Positions 1 to 6,871 of a stretch of DNA of 64,000 bases are shown here, one piece after another; position 1 is the first letter of the stretch, and each line of letters starts with the position of its first letter. The notes below the pieces were generated by a model. That model did no database searches. It was given only the letters and a program-made list of their open reading frames with translations, and was not told the DNA's origin. Origin of the DNA: Dehalococcoidia bacterium. GTDB lineage: Bacteria; Chloroflexota; Dehalococcoidia; SM23-28-2; RBG-16-64-32. The stretch covers positions 108,899-172,898 of the forward strand of contig JAUSFE010000104.1 in the NCBI GenBank assembly GCA_030649945.1, in the 5' to 3' direction. A program made the translations under genes and the position numbers.

Positions 1-1710
1 CTCGTCCAGCCCCGCCTCCACCACATCCGCCGGCACGTCGTCCCGCATCACCGGCCGGCCGATGCCCTCCAGCAGCACCCAGCGGATCGCCCCGGCCTCC
101 ACCTTCTTGTCCAGCGCCATCGCCGCGCGCAGGCGCTCCCGGTCCAGCCCCTCGGCCCGCACGGGCAGCCGGTAGCGCTCCAGCAGCCGCCGCTGCCGCT
201 CCGCCACTGCCGGCGGCACCAGCCCCAGGCGCACGCTCATCGCCGCCGCCGCCATCATCCCAATCGCTACCGCTTCGCCGTGCAGGAAGCGCGTGTAGCC
301 AGTCGTCGCTTCCATGGCGTGCGCCAGCGTGTGGCCGTAGTTCAGCGTCGTCCGCGGGCCCAGCGTCTCGAACTCGTCCTCGCTCACCACCTGGGCCTTA
401 ATGCAGACGCTGCGCCGTATCGCCTCCGTCGTCGCCTCCGGGTCCAGCCGCCCGATGTGCTCCGCCCTGTCCTCCAGGAACGTCACCAGCGACTCGGCCG
501 CGATGAACCCGTGCTTGACCACCTCCGCCCAGCCGGACCAGAGCTCGCGCGGCGGCAGCGTGCGCAGCGCCGCCACGCCGGCCAGCACGAACCGCGGCTG
601 GTAGAAGGCGCCGATCATGTTCTTCGCCTGCGGGTGGTTCACGCCCACCTTCCCGCCGATCGCCGCGTCCACCATGGCCAGCAGGCTCGTGGGCACGTGG
701 ACCAGCGGCAGCCCCCGCGCATAGGTCGCCGCCACGTAGCCTGCCAGGTCCGTCACCACTCCTCCACCGATCGCCACGATGGCATGACCGCGCTCCGCCC
801 GGCGCTGAATGAGCCAGTCATAGAGGCCCGCCGCCGTCTTCAAGGACTTGCTCGCCTCGCCGGGCGGGATCGTGTAGCTGTCGAAGGGGACATCGGCCGA
901 CCGCAGCGACTTCTCTACCTCGCCGCCCAGGTGGTGGAACACGGCTTCGTCGCTGATGACGTACGCATAGCGCCCGAGGCCGGCGTCGCGCAGGCGCCGG
1001 CCCAGCTCCGCCAGAGCGTCCCAGCCCACGAGCACCGGGTATTCCCGCACGGCCGTGCGCACCATGCAGGCCGCGCCCTGCGGGATGGCGTGCAGCGTGG
1101 TTGTCGGCGCCCGGGCTTCCGGCGAGGCGATGGCCTCCACGCGCCCCGGCTGCGCGAGGGCGGCGCCGGACATACTCTCGTACGCCCGCAGCACCTCGAC
1201 CGCGATCTCCTCCGCCGTCAGCGCATCCGTCTGCACGGCCCAGTCGCAGAGGGCGTACAGGTGCTGGCGGCCCTCCTTCAGCTCGCGGATGCGCGGCAGC
1301 GGGTCGGCGGTGGCCAGCAGCGGCCGGTCCAGCGGATCTTCGCCGGAGCGCGCCTGCAGCCGCGCCAGGATCGTCTCCGGCAGCGCCTCCAGGCAGACGA
1401 CGAACCCGCCCTCCGCCATCGTCCGCCGGTTCTCGGGGCGTAGGACGGCCCCACCGCCGGTGGCGAGCACGATGCGCTCGCGGGCGCACACCTCACGCAC
1501 GGCCTCCGCCTCCAGGTCGCGGAACGCCTGCTCGCCGTCGTCGCGGAAGATATCGAGGATGGGCTTGCCGGCGCGCCGCTCGACCAGCGCGTCGGTGTCC
1601 ACCGCCTCCCAGCCCAGCCGCGCCGCCAGGATGGGCGCGACGGCGCTCTTGCCGGTGCCGGAGAAGCCGGTGAGGATGATGCGAGAAGGTAGGCTAGTAG
1701 GCTTCGACAT
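1..1710 (-). CDS. aroKB: Bifunctional shikimate kinase / 3-dehydroquinate synthase (fusion, 3' end outside window)
   Basis: This gene encodes two non-adjacent steps of the shikimate pathway in one cytosolic polypeptide. Reading from an ATG at 1710 there is an open frame of 570 codons to the window edge. Residues 1-170 are shikimate kinase, with Walker A GFSGTGKS at 15-22, a DTD motif near 40, a GGGA loop near 86 and a DRPLL lid arginine. Residues from about 195 are dehydroquinate synthase, with GGGVVTDLAG near 316, PTSLLAMVDAAIGGK near 340, NYGHTLAHAME near 457 and LHGEA near 470 (zinc and NAD site residues). I checked the frame at several points across the junction and it is continuous, so the fusion is real. 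Such fusions are known in some Chloroflexota and Thermotogae. The start overlaps the end of the upstream vapC by 17 bp, which implies co-transcription with aroC and aroE. Only the C-terminal tail appears to be missing. Confidence 0.95.
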   Translation of the reverse strand, partial: MSKPTSLPSRIILTGFSGTGKSAVAPILAARLGWEAVDTDALVERRAGKPILDIFRDDGEQAFRDLEAEAVREVCARERIVLATGGGAVLRPENRRTMAEGGFVVCLEALPETILARLQARSGEDPLDRPLLATADPLPRIRELKEGRQHLYALCDWAVQTDALTAEEIAVEVLRAYESMSGAALAQPGRVEAIASPEARAPTTTLHAIPQGAACMVRTAVREYPVLVGWDALAELGRRLRDAGLGRYAYVISDEAVFHHLGGEVEKSLRSADVPFDSYTIPPGEASKSLKTAAGLYDWLIQRRAERGHAIVAIGGGVVTDLAGYVAATYARGLPLVHVPTSLLAMVDAAIGGKVGVNHPQAKNMIGAFYQPRFVLAGVAALRTLPPRELWSGWAEVVKHGFIAAESLVTFLEDRAEHIGRLDPEATTEAIRRSVCIKAQVVSEDEFETLGPRTTLNYGHTLAHAMEATTGYTRFLHGEAVAIGMMAAAAMSVRLGLVPPAVAERQRRLLERYRLPVRAEGLDRERLRAAMALDKKVEAGAIRWVLLEGIGRPVMRDDVPADVVEAGLDE

Positions 1711-2080
1711 TGGGATAGAAGCGCTGAAAGTCACGCGGGTTGCGGGTGTAAACCGTAGCGCCGAGCGACGTGGCAGTGGCCGCGATCATGGCGTCGGCGG
1801 CCAGGCGCAGGCGTTGTGACCTGCTGAGGGCGCGCAGCCACGCAGCGACTTGTCGGGCGAGAACCGCCGTAAAAGGAACCTCTTCCAGCGCAAGCAGCAT
1901 CGAGGCGTGGACAAGCTCCTCGGCCCGGCTCATGCGACGTAGCCAAATTTCGTAAGCAGTCACCGGCGAATAGGCGGCCAACAATCGTCCATTCACGGCG
2001 GCGTCCAACCGAGCGATGGCTCCCGCACGTCCTCGATAGGCGTCGATAAACACCGTCGTGTCGAAGACGGCGTCAGTCAT
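1694..2080 (-). CDS. vapC: PIN-domain ribonuclease toxin, VapC family
   Basis: This 128-residue protein has the PIN-fold acidic residues. FDTTVFIDAYRG at the N-terminus supplies the first Asp, YEIW near residue 45 the Glu, AADAMIAATA near 95 the next Asp, and TRNPRDF near 113 lies at the last strand. VapC proteins are Mg-dependent ribonucleases, usually acting on tRNA or rRNA and held inactive by a partner antitoxin. The upstream small gene (2073-2345) overlaps its start by 8 bp and is the likely antitoxin. The downstream aroKB start lies inside its last codons, so the toxin gene sits in the middle of an amino-acid biosynthesis operon. Whether it is active as a toxin is inferred. Confidence 0.85.
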   Translation of the reverse strand: MTDAVFDTTVFIDAYRGRAGAIARLDAAVNGRLLAAYSPVTAYEIWLRRMSRAEELVHASMLLALEEVPFTAVLARQVAAWLRALSRSQRLRLAADAMIAATATSLGATVYTRNPRDFQRFYPNVEAY

Positions 2081-2345
2081 CCGCGTCTGGGGCCGGGCGC
2101 TCCAGCAGCGCCCCGGACTCTCGCCTGATCTTCCTCAGCTCTCGCAAATCGCGCTCGGCTTTCTCAGGGTCGTATGGGCGAGGGTTATCGAGGTGATGCT
2201 GGAGGATGGCGCGCGCCTCCTCCTGACTAAGCTCAATCGGCGCGCCGGCGGGCTGCGAGAGGATCTCCTTGAGGTGGGGCGTGTCCCAGATCGACGCCTT
2301 CGCCCGCTGGGGCCGTGAGTGCCGCGCGCGTCTTTCCCTGACCAT
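2073..2345 (-). CDS. Probable antitoxin partner of the adjacent VapC
   Basis: This small charged protein (90 residues) lies immediately upstream of vapC and overlaps it by 8 bp, the usual antitoxin-toxin arrangement. The N-terminal 20 residues are basic. The C-terminal half contains an acidic/basic helical stretch (EEARAILQHHLDNPRPYD, then EKAERDLRELRKIRRESG) that could wrap the PIN domain. No clear AbrB, RHH or Phd/YefM motif is visible, so the antitoxin call rests on position, size and charge. The start is taken as the ATG at 2345. Upstream, 67 bp separate it from the end of aroC. Confidence 0.6.
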   Translation of the reverse strand: MVRERRARHSRPQRAKASIWDTPHLKEILSQPAGAPIELSQEEARAILQHHLDNPRPYDPEKAERDLRELRKIRRESGALLERPAPDADD

Positions 2346-2412
2346 AGCTCTATCAGTTTACCCCGCCCGGCGGGATTCAGGCAGTGGCGCGGTTCTGCAT
2401 GACGCCGACCCG

Positions 2413-3582
2413 CTATTTCCCCCGCGGCCCTATCGTCTTCTGGTAAGCCTTGTAGTTGCGGCGCGTTTCGTCCAGCGAGTCGCCGCCGAACTTCTCCAGC
2501 AGCGCCCGCGCCAGCACGATCGCCACCATCGCCTCGCCCACGACGCCCGCCGCCGGCACGGTGCAGACGTCCGAGCGCTCGTAGTGCGCCTGGATCACCT
2601 CGCCGGTGTGCAGGTCCACGGAGGGCAGCGGCTTGGAGAGCGTCGATATCGGCTTCAGCGCCCCGCGCACGACCACGGGCTCGCCGTTGGTGATGCCGCC
2701 TTCCAGGCCGCCGGCGTGGTTCGTCGCCCGGCGCCAGGGCCGGCCGTCCCACTGCTCCGGTGGCAGGATCACGTCGTGCGCCTGGGAGCCCGGGCCCGCC
2801 GCCACCGCGAACCCGCGGCCGATCTCCACCCCCTTGCAGGCGTGGATGCTCATCACCGCCTGCGCCAACTGGCCGTCCAGCTTGCGGTCCCACTGGATGT
2901 GCGAGCCGAGACCGATGGGCACGCCCGTCGCCCACATCTCGAACGTCCCGCCCAGCGTGTCCCCCGCCTCCTGCGCCGCCTCGATCGCCCGCACCATGCG
3001 CTCGCCCGCCTCCGCGTCCGCGCAGCGCACCGGCGACTCCTCCACCGCCTCCCAGTCCGGCTCCCCCTCGACGCGCGCGCAGATGTCGCTGATGCCAGTC
3101 GTGTGCGAGTGCACGACGATCCCGAACTCCTCCAGCAGCCGCCGGCAGACGGCGCCCACGGCCACCCGCGCCGCGGTCTCCCGCGCCGAGGCCCTCTCCA
3201 GGACGTTGCGCACGTCGTCAAAGCCATACTTCATGGCGCCGGCCAGGTCCGCGTGCCCCGGGCGCAGGCGGGTCACCTTCTTCGGCTCGCCCTCGTACGG
3301 CGCCACCTGCATCACCTCCTGCCAGTCCTCCCATACGCGGTTGGCGATGAGCATGGCGATGGGGCTGCCCAGGGTGCGCCCGTGACGGACGCCGCCGATG
3401 AACTCCGCCCGGTCCTGCTCGATCTGCTGCCGGCGAGAGCGGCCGTATCCACCCTGGCGGCGGCGCAGGTCCAGCGCTATGAAGTCCTCCGTGATCTCCA
3501 GCCCGGCGGGTATGCCCTCCAGCAGGGCCAGCAGGCCCTTGCCGTGCGACTCGCCACCGGTCAGCAGCCGCAGCCCGCTCAT
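2413..3582 (-). CDS. aroC: Chorismate synthase
   Basis: The enzyme converts 5-enolpyruvylshikimate 3-phosphate to chorismate using reduced FMN. The 389-residue protein starts at MSGLRLLTGGESHGKGL, the conserved GESHG signature at residues 10-14. It continues through RRQGGYGRSRRQQIEQD, the RPGHAD motif and the SARETAARVAVGA motif, with GGITNG and PISTL farther on. The start ATG overlaps the stop of the upstream membrane protein by 4 bp (ATGA), a sign of translational coupling. Length is normal for the family. It is the third gene of the aroE - membrane protein - aroC - vapBC-like - aroKB string. Confidence 0.97.
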   Translation of the reverse strand: MSGLRLLTGGESHGKGLLALLEGIPAGLEITEDFIALDLRRRQGGYGRSRRQQIEQDRAEFIGGVRHGRTLGSPIAMLIANRVWEDWQEVMQVAPYEGEPKKVTRLRPGHADLAGAMKYGFDDVRNVLERASARETAARVAVGAVCRRLLEEFGIVVHSHTTGISDICARVEGEPDWEAVEESPVRCADAEAGERMVRAIEAAQEAGDTLGGTFEMWATGVPIGLGSHIQWDRKLDGQLAQAVMSIHACKGVEIGRGFAVAAGPGSQAHDVILPPEQWDGRPWRRATNHAGGLEGGITNGEPVVVRGALKPISTLSKPLPSVDLHTGEVIQAHYERSDVCTVPAAGVVGEAMVAIVLARALLEKFGGDSLDETRRNYKAYQKTIGPRGK

Positions 3583-4226
3583 GGCTGCGCCGCCGCCCGC
3601 GCGCCGCCGGGCGCCGCCGCCTGGGACGGCGCTGCCACCTCTACCGGCAGCGGACGGCCACCATCGCCCAGGCGGTAGCGTCCGCCCAGCCCGTCCACTA
3701 TCTCCTCCGCCGTCCACTCGTCCCAGTCCACCCGGCGCGCCGCCTCGCGCGTCGCGTCCGTGGAGAGGATGCAGACAAGCTGCGGCGGCGCATCGGCCTC
3801 CCGGAAGCTGGTGTAGACATCTATCTGCACTCGCCGCGGCCGGAGGTGGCCCAGCTCGTAGAACAGCATCTCCGCCGCCTTCGCCGTCACGCCAAAACCC
3901 TCCTGCAGGGGGTTTCTGATCTCCTGCCAGCGCCCGTCCACCTGCCGGTACTCGCCTTCCGCCTGGCAGGACACCCGCACGAAGCCCGGGCCGGCGTCCA
4001 CGGCCTGCGCGCTCTGTAGCCCGCGCCAGACCTCCACCGGTATCGTCCCCGGCCGTTTGACGGACCGCCAGCCGTTGAGCGCGTCCTCCAGGATGTCGCG
4101 GATCACCTTGGCGTCGCCGGACTCCGCCGCCTTGCGCCAGGCCAGCGCCGCGCGCGTCCCCTGGATCACGATGTAGGCCACGATCACGAACAGGACCGCC
4201 AGCCCCAGCAGCGCCCACTGCATCAT
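3579..4226 (-). CDS. Membrane-anchored protein of unknown function in the aro operon
   Basis: I do not recognise a family for this 215-residue protein. Residues 5-22 (LLGLAVLFVIVAYIVIQG) form one N-terminal membrane segment, probably leaving the rest exposed on one face. The remainder is soluble, with a mixed alpha/beta look around SVKRPGTIPVEVWRGL and RRVQIDVYTSF, and ends in an Ala/Pro-rich tail. It overlaps aroE upstream and aroC downstream by 4 bp each, so it is translated with two shikimate enzymes although it has no visible catalytic motif. The central region could be a transport-associated Tim44-like fold, but this is only an impression. Confidence 0.75.
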   Translation of the reverse strand: MMQWALLGLAVLFVIVAYIVIQGTRAALAWRKAAESGDAKVIRDILEDALNGWRSVKRPGTIPVEVWRGLQSAQAVDAGPGFVRVSCQAEGEYRQVDGRWQEIRNPLQEGFGVTAKAAEMLFYELGHLRPRRVQIDVYTSFREADAPPQLVCILSTDATREAARRVDWDEWTAEEIVDGLGGRYRLGDGGRPLPVEVAAPSQAAAPGGARAAAQP

Positions 4227-5092
4227 CGGCCGGCCTCCTCCGCCAGCGCCTTCTGCGCCGCTGCCAGCATGATGCCGGCCGGCGCCTCCCGCCCGGTCCA
4301 GATGCGGAACGACTCCGCGCCCTGGTAGATGAGCATCGGCAGGCCGCCTAGCACCTGTGCGCCGCGCCCGCGGGCGGCGGCCAGCAGCGGCGTCTCCGCC
4401 GGGCGATAGATGAGGTCGTAAACCAGCATACCGGGGTGTATCACGTCCACGGGCACGGGGGACTCACTCTCTTCGGCGCTCCCCGCCGAACCGACCGACG
4501 TACAGTTTACCAGAAGATCGCAGCCGGACACGGCCGCAGCCCACGCCGCGCCCCCCGCCGACAGCGCATCGAGCACCGTGTGCTCCGCCACGCTCCGCAG
4601 GTCCGCCACGAGCTTCGCCGCCCGCTCCGGCGTGCGGTTGATCACCGTGATGCTCGTCGCGCCGGCCTGGCACAGCGCCACCACCACGGCCCGTGCCGCG
4701 CCGCCGGCCCCCGCGATGACGGCGCGCCGGCCGGCGGGATCGAACCCCGCATCATCCCGAAGCGCTCTCAGGAACCCGGCCACGTCCGTGTTGTACGCGC
4801 GCAGCAGCCCCTCGCGGTTCGCGATGGTGTTCAGCGCGCCGACTTTCCGCGCGAGATCGTCCACCTCGTCCACGAGCGCCAGGGCCGCCTCCTTATGCGG
4901 GATCGTCACGTTCGCGCCCAGGACCGCCGGCGCGCGCAGCCCCTTCACCCGCGCCGCCAGCCCCTCCTCCGTCGTCGGCCACGCCTCGTACACGATATCC
5001 AGCCCCAGCTGATCGATCGCCGCCTGCTGAAAGAACGGCGAAAGCGACCGCTTCAACGGATGCCCAATGACCCCGAGATATCTCATCGCCAC
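4223..5092 (-). CDS. aroE: Shikimate dehydrogenase (NADP-dependent)
   Basis: The enzyme reduces 3-dehydroshikimate to shikimate with NADPH. The 289-residue protein begins MAMRYLGVIGHPLKRSLSP, the substrate-binding SLSP loop. The catalytic lysine is in NVTIPHKE near residue 66, followed by GALNTI and YNTDVAGF. The nucleotide-binding loop GAGGAARA lies near 130, the NRTPERA strand follows, and GLPMLIYQGAESFRIWTG closes the protein. A second in-frame ATG two codons later is an alternative start. It is the first gene of the shikimate operon on this strand. Upstream lies a MITE-like element rather than another gene. Confidence 0.96.
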   Translation of the reverse strand: MAMRYLGVIGHPLKRSLSPFFQQAAIDQLGLDIVYEAWPTTEEGLAARVKGLRAPAVLGANVTIPHKEAALALVDEVDDLARKVGALNTIANREGLLRAYNTDVAGFLRALRDDAGFDPAGRRAVIAGAGGAARAVVVALCQAGATSITVINRTPERAAKLVADLRSVAEHTVLDALSAGGAAWAAAVSGCDLLVNCTSVGSAGSAEESESPVPVDVIHPGMLVYDLIYRPAETPLLAAARGRGAQVLGGLPMLIYQGAESFRIWTGREAPAGIMLAAAQKALAEEAGR

Positions 5093-5122
5093 CTTGTGAC
5101 CCTGACCAGACCTTCCTGGTTC

Positions 5123-5355
5123 CTAGTGCACTGAGTCAGAATTGCTTTGATTAACCGTTCGCCGAAGGACCAAGGTTTCCCTCCCCACCCCGAAAATCAA
5201 AAGGGGAATCTGGGGGACACCCCCAGACCCCCGCCGAAGGGGCTCTGCCCCTCTGGACTCCCCGTATTTCCTCACCTTACCTCCTGCGGTCTTCGTGCTA
5301 CGCGAACTGGCCGAGGACCGCATTTCGTAAAGACTATTCTGACTCACTGCACTAG
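5123..5355. mobile_element. MITE-like element with 20-bp inverted ends and TA target duplication
   Basis: The intergenic region between aroE and mltG contains CTAGTGCACTGAGTCAGAAT (5123-5142) and its inverted copy at 5336-5355 with one mismatch. Each end sits in a CTAG context, consistent with a TA duplication at 5124-5125 and 5353-5354 and an element of about 227 bp. CTAG/TA targets are typical of IS630/Tc1-mariner elements. The interior has no convincing gene. It holds GC-rich hairpins (CTGGGGG-ACA-CCCCCAG near 5210 and a GGGGC/GCCCC arm near 5238). A non-autonomous MITE is the best reading. Confidence 0.7.
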
Positions 5356-5387
5356 TTCCTTTCTTCCTTTCTTCCTTCTTCCTACCC

Positions 5388-6461
5388 CTACTCTCCTCCC
5401 CCTCCATACTTCCTCACGTTCTCAATGTGCTCCTCCAGCGTCTCCGCGAAGGCGTGCGACCCGTCTGGCTTCGCCACGAAGTACAGGTAATCCGTATCCG
5501 CCGGCTGCGCCACGGCGATGATGGAGTCCAGCCCCGGGCTGCAGATGGGCCCCGGCGGCACACCGTAGTACTGGTACGTGTTGTACAGCGAATCCGTCTG
5601 CAGGTCAGCCGCCGTCAGACCCTGCTTCCAGTACCCGAACTGCCGGACGTTCCGCGCCTCGGAGCCCAGCGCGTACTGCACGGTGGGGTCCGCCTCCAGC
5701 GGTATCCCCAGCCGCAGCCGCCGCAGGAACACCTGCGCCATAACCGGCCGCTCCTCCGGCAGACGCGCCTCCCGCTCGATGATCGAGGCCAGCGTCACCA
5801 TGTCGCTCAGGCTCAGCCCCAGGTTTGCTCCTGAATCGCGCAGGCCTGCGGGCACTCGCTCGTCGAACGCCTGCAGCATGCGCCGCACCAGGTCCGCCGG
5901 CTTGTCGCTGGACCGGATCGGGTACGTCGCCGGGTACAGGAAGCCCTCCAGGCTCTGGCCCCGCGGCAGCTCCTTCACGAAATCGAAGTCGTAGTCGCGG
6001 CTCTCCGCCGCCGCCAGGAACGCCTCGCGGTCCACTCCCTGCGCGGCCACGGCGTCCGCTATCTCCTCCAGGCGCCAACCCTCCACCACCGTCACGGAGC
6101 GCGGCGAGAGGACCCCCCGCCGCATGCGGTACACCACCTGCAGCGCCGGCGTCCCCGTCTGGAACTCGTACTCGCCCGCCTGCAGCAGCCGGTCGTACCC
6201 CATGAGCGAGACCAACACCTCGAACTGCTCAGCGGACTGGATGACGCCGGAGTCCTGCAGCAGCCGCCCTATCTGCTCGGGCCCCTGCCCGCCCGCCACA
6301 GTGACCGGCACGGGACTCCCCGGCCCGCCTGGGGCGGGCGCCGCGTAGGGCGCCACTTCATCGATGCTCCCGGGGCTCTCCACGATCAGCCACACGGCCG
6401 CAGCCGTCAGGCCCAGGGCGATCAGGGCGCCAGCGGCGAACAGCAGGCGCGCGCTAACCAT
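5388..6461 (-). CDS. mltG: Endolytic murein transglycosylase MltG (YceG-like)
   Basis: MltG cleaves nascent glycan strands at the membrane and is thought to terminate peptidoglycan chain growth. I start it at MVSARLLFAAGALIALG (6461), which gives an N-terminal membrane segment and an 8-bp overlap with ruvX. An upstream frame extension has shadow-like arginine-rich composition and is not used. After a LysM-like/YceG N-terminal part (VTVAGGQGPEQIGRLLQDSG), the catalytic region has SLEGFLYPATYPI and ASIIEREARLPEERP with the catalytic Glu. PTVQYALG, YNTY and GLPPGPI-type sequence (here GVPPGPICSPG) follow. The length of 357 residues is normal. Confidence 0.93.
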   Translation of the reverse strand: MVSARLLFAAGALIALGLTAAAVWLIVESPGSIDEVAPYAAPAPGGPGSPVPVTVAGGQGPEQIGRLLQDSGVIQSAEQFEVLVSLMGYDRLLQAGEYEFQTGTPALQVVYRMRRGVLSPRSVTVVEGWRLEEIADAVAAQGVDREAFLAAAESRDYDFDFVKELPRGQSLEGFLYPATYPIRSSDKPADLVRRMLQAFDERVPAGLRDSGANLGLSLSDMVTLASIIEREARLPEERPVMAQVFLRRLRLGIPLEADPTVQYALGSEARNVRQFGYWKQGLTAADLQTDSLYNTYQYYGVPPGPICSPGLDSIIAVAQPADTDYLYFVAKPDGSHAFAETLEEHIENVRKYGGGGE

Positions 6462-6870
6462 GTGGCCGCTGGCTGTCCAGGTACGCCTGGAGCATGATCG
6501 CCGCCGCCGCCGCGTCCCGGTGGCCGCCGCGCTGGCCCCCCCGGCCGCGCCCCGGCGCCACGGGCCCACGCCTGGCCTGGGCCGTCGTCAGCCGCTCGTC
6601 GTACGTCCGCACCGGTATCGCCACCCGCCGCGCGATCTCCTCGACGGCCCGGCGCACGCGCTGCGCCTGCGGCCCTTCCGCTCCCGTTAGCGATAGCGGC
6701 ATGCCCACGACCAGTTCATCCGCCCGCTGCTCCAGGGCGATGCCTACCACCGCCTCCACGGGATCGCCGTCCACGTGCGCGATCTCCACGGGCACAGCCA
6801 CCCGCAGGCGGTCGTCCGCGGCCGCCACGCCAATGCGCTTCTCCCCGAAGTCGATGCCGATGATCCGCAT
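6454..6870 (-). CDS. ruvX: Putative pre-16S rRNA nuclease / Holliday junction resolvase-like YqgF
   Basis: This RNase H-fold protein (138 residues) opens with MRIIGIDFGEKRIGVAAAD, which carries the first catalytic Asp. It continues with VVGMPLSLTG and DERLTTAQA, and ends with an AAAIMLQAYLDSQ helix. YqgF proteins process the 5' end of 16S rRNA. The stretch after DERLTTAQA is unusually rich in Gly, Arg and Ala. The gene begins 1 bp after alaS ends and overlaps mltG by 8 bp, the common alaS-ruvX-mltG order of many bacteria. Confidence 0.93.
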   Translation of the reverse strand: MRIIGIDFGEKRIGVAAADDRLRVAVPVEIAHVDGDPVEAVVGIALEQRADELVVGMPLSLTGAEGPQAQRVRRAVEEIARRVAIPVRTYDERLTTAQARRGPVAPGRGRGGQRGGHRDAAAAAIMLQAYLDSQRPHG

Positions 6871-6871
6871 C

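Noticed and set aside
2269..3678. 469-codon plus-strand open frame over aroC
   Set aside because: Antisense to chorismate synthase, Arg/His-rich and without motifs.
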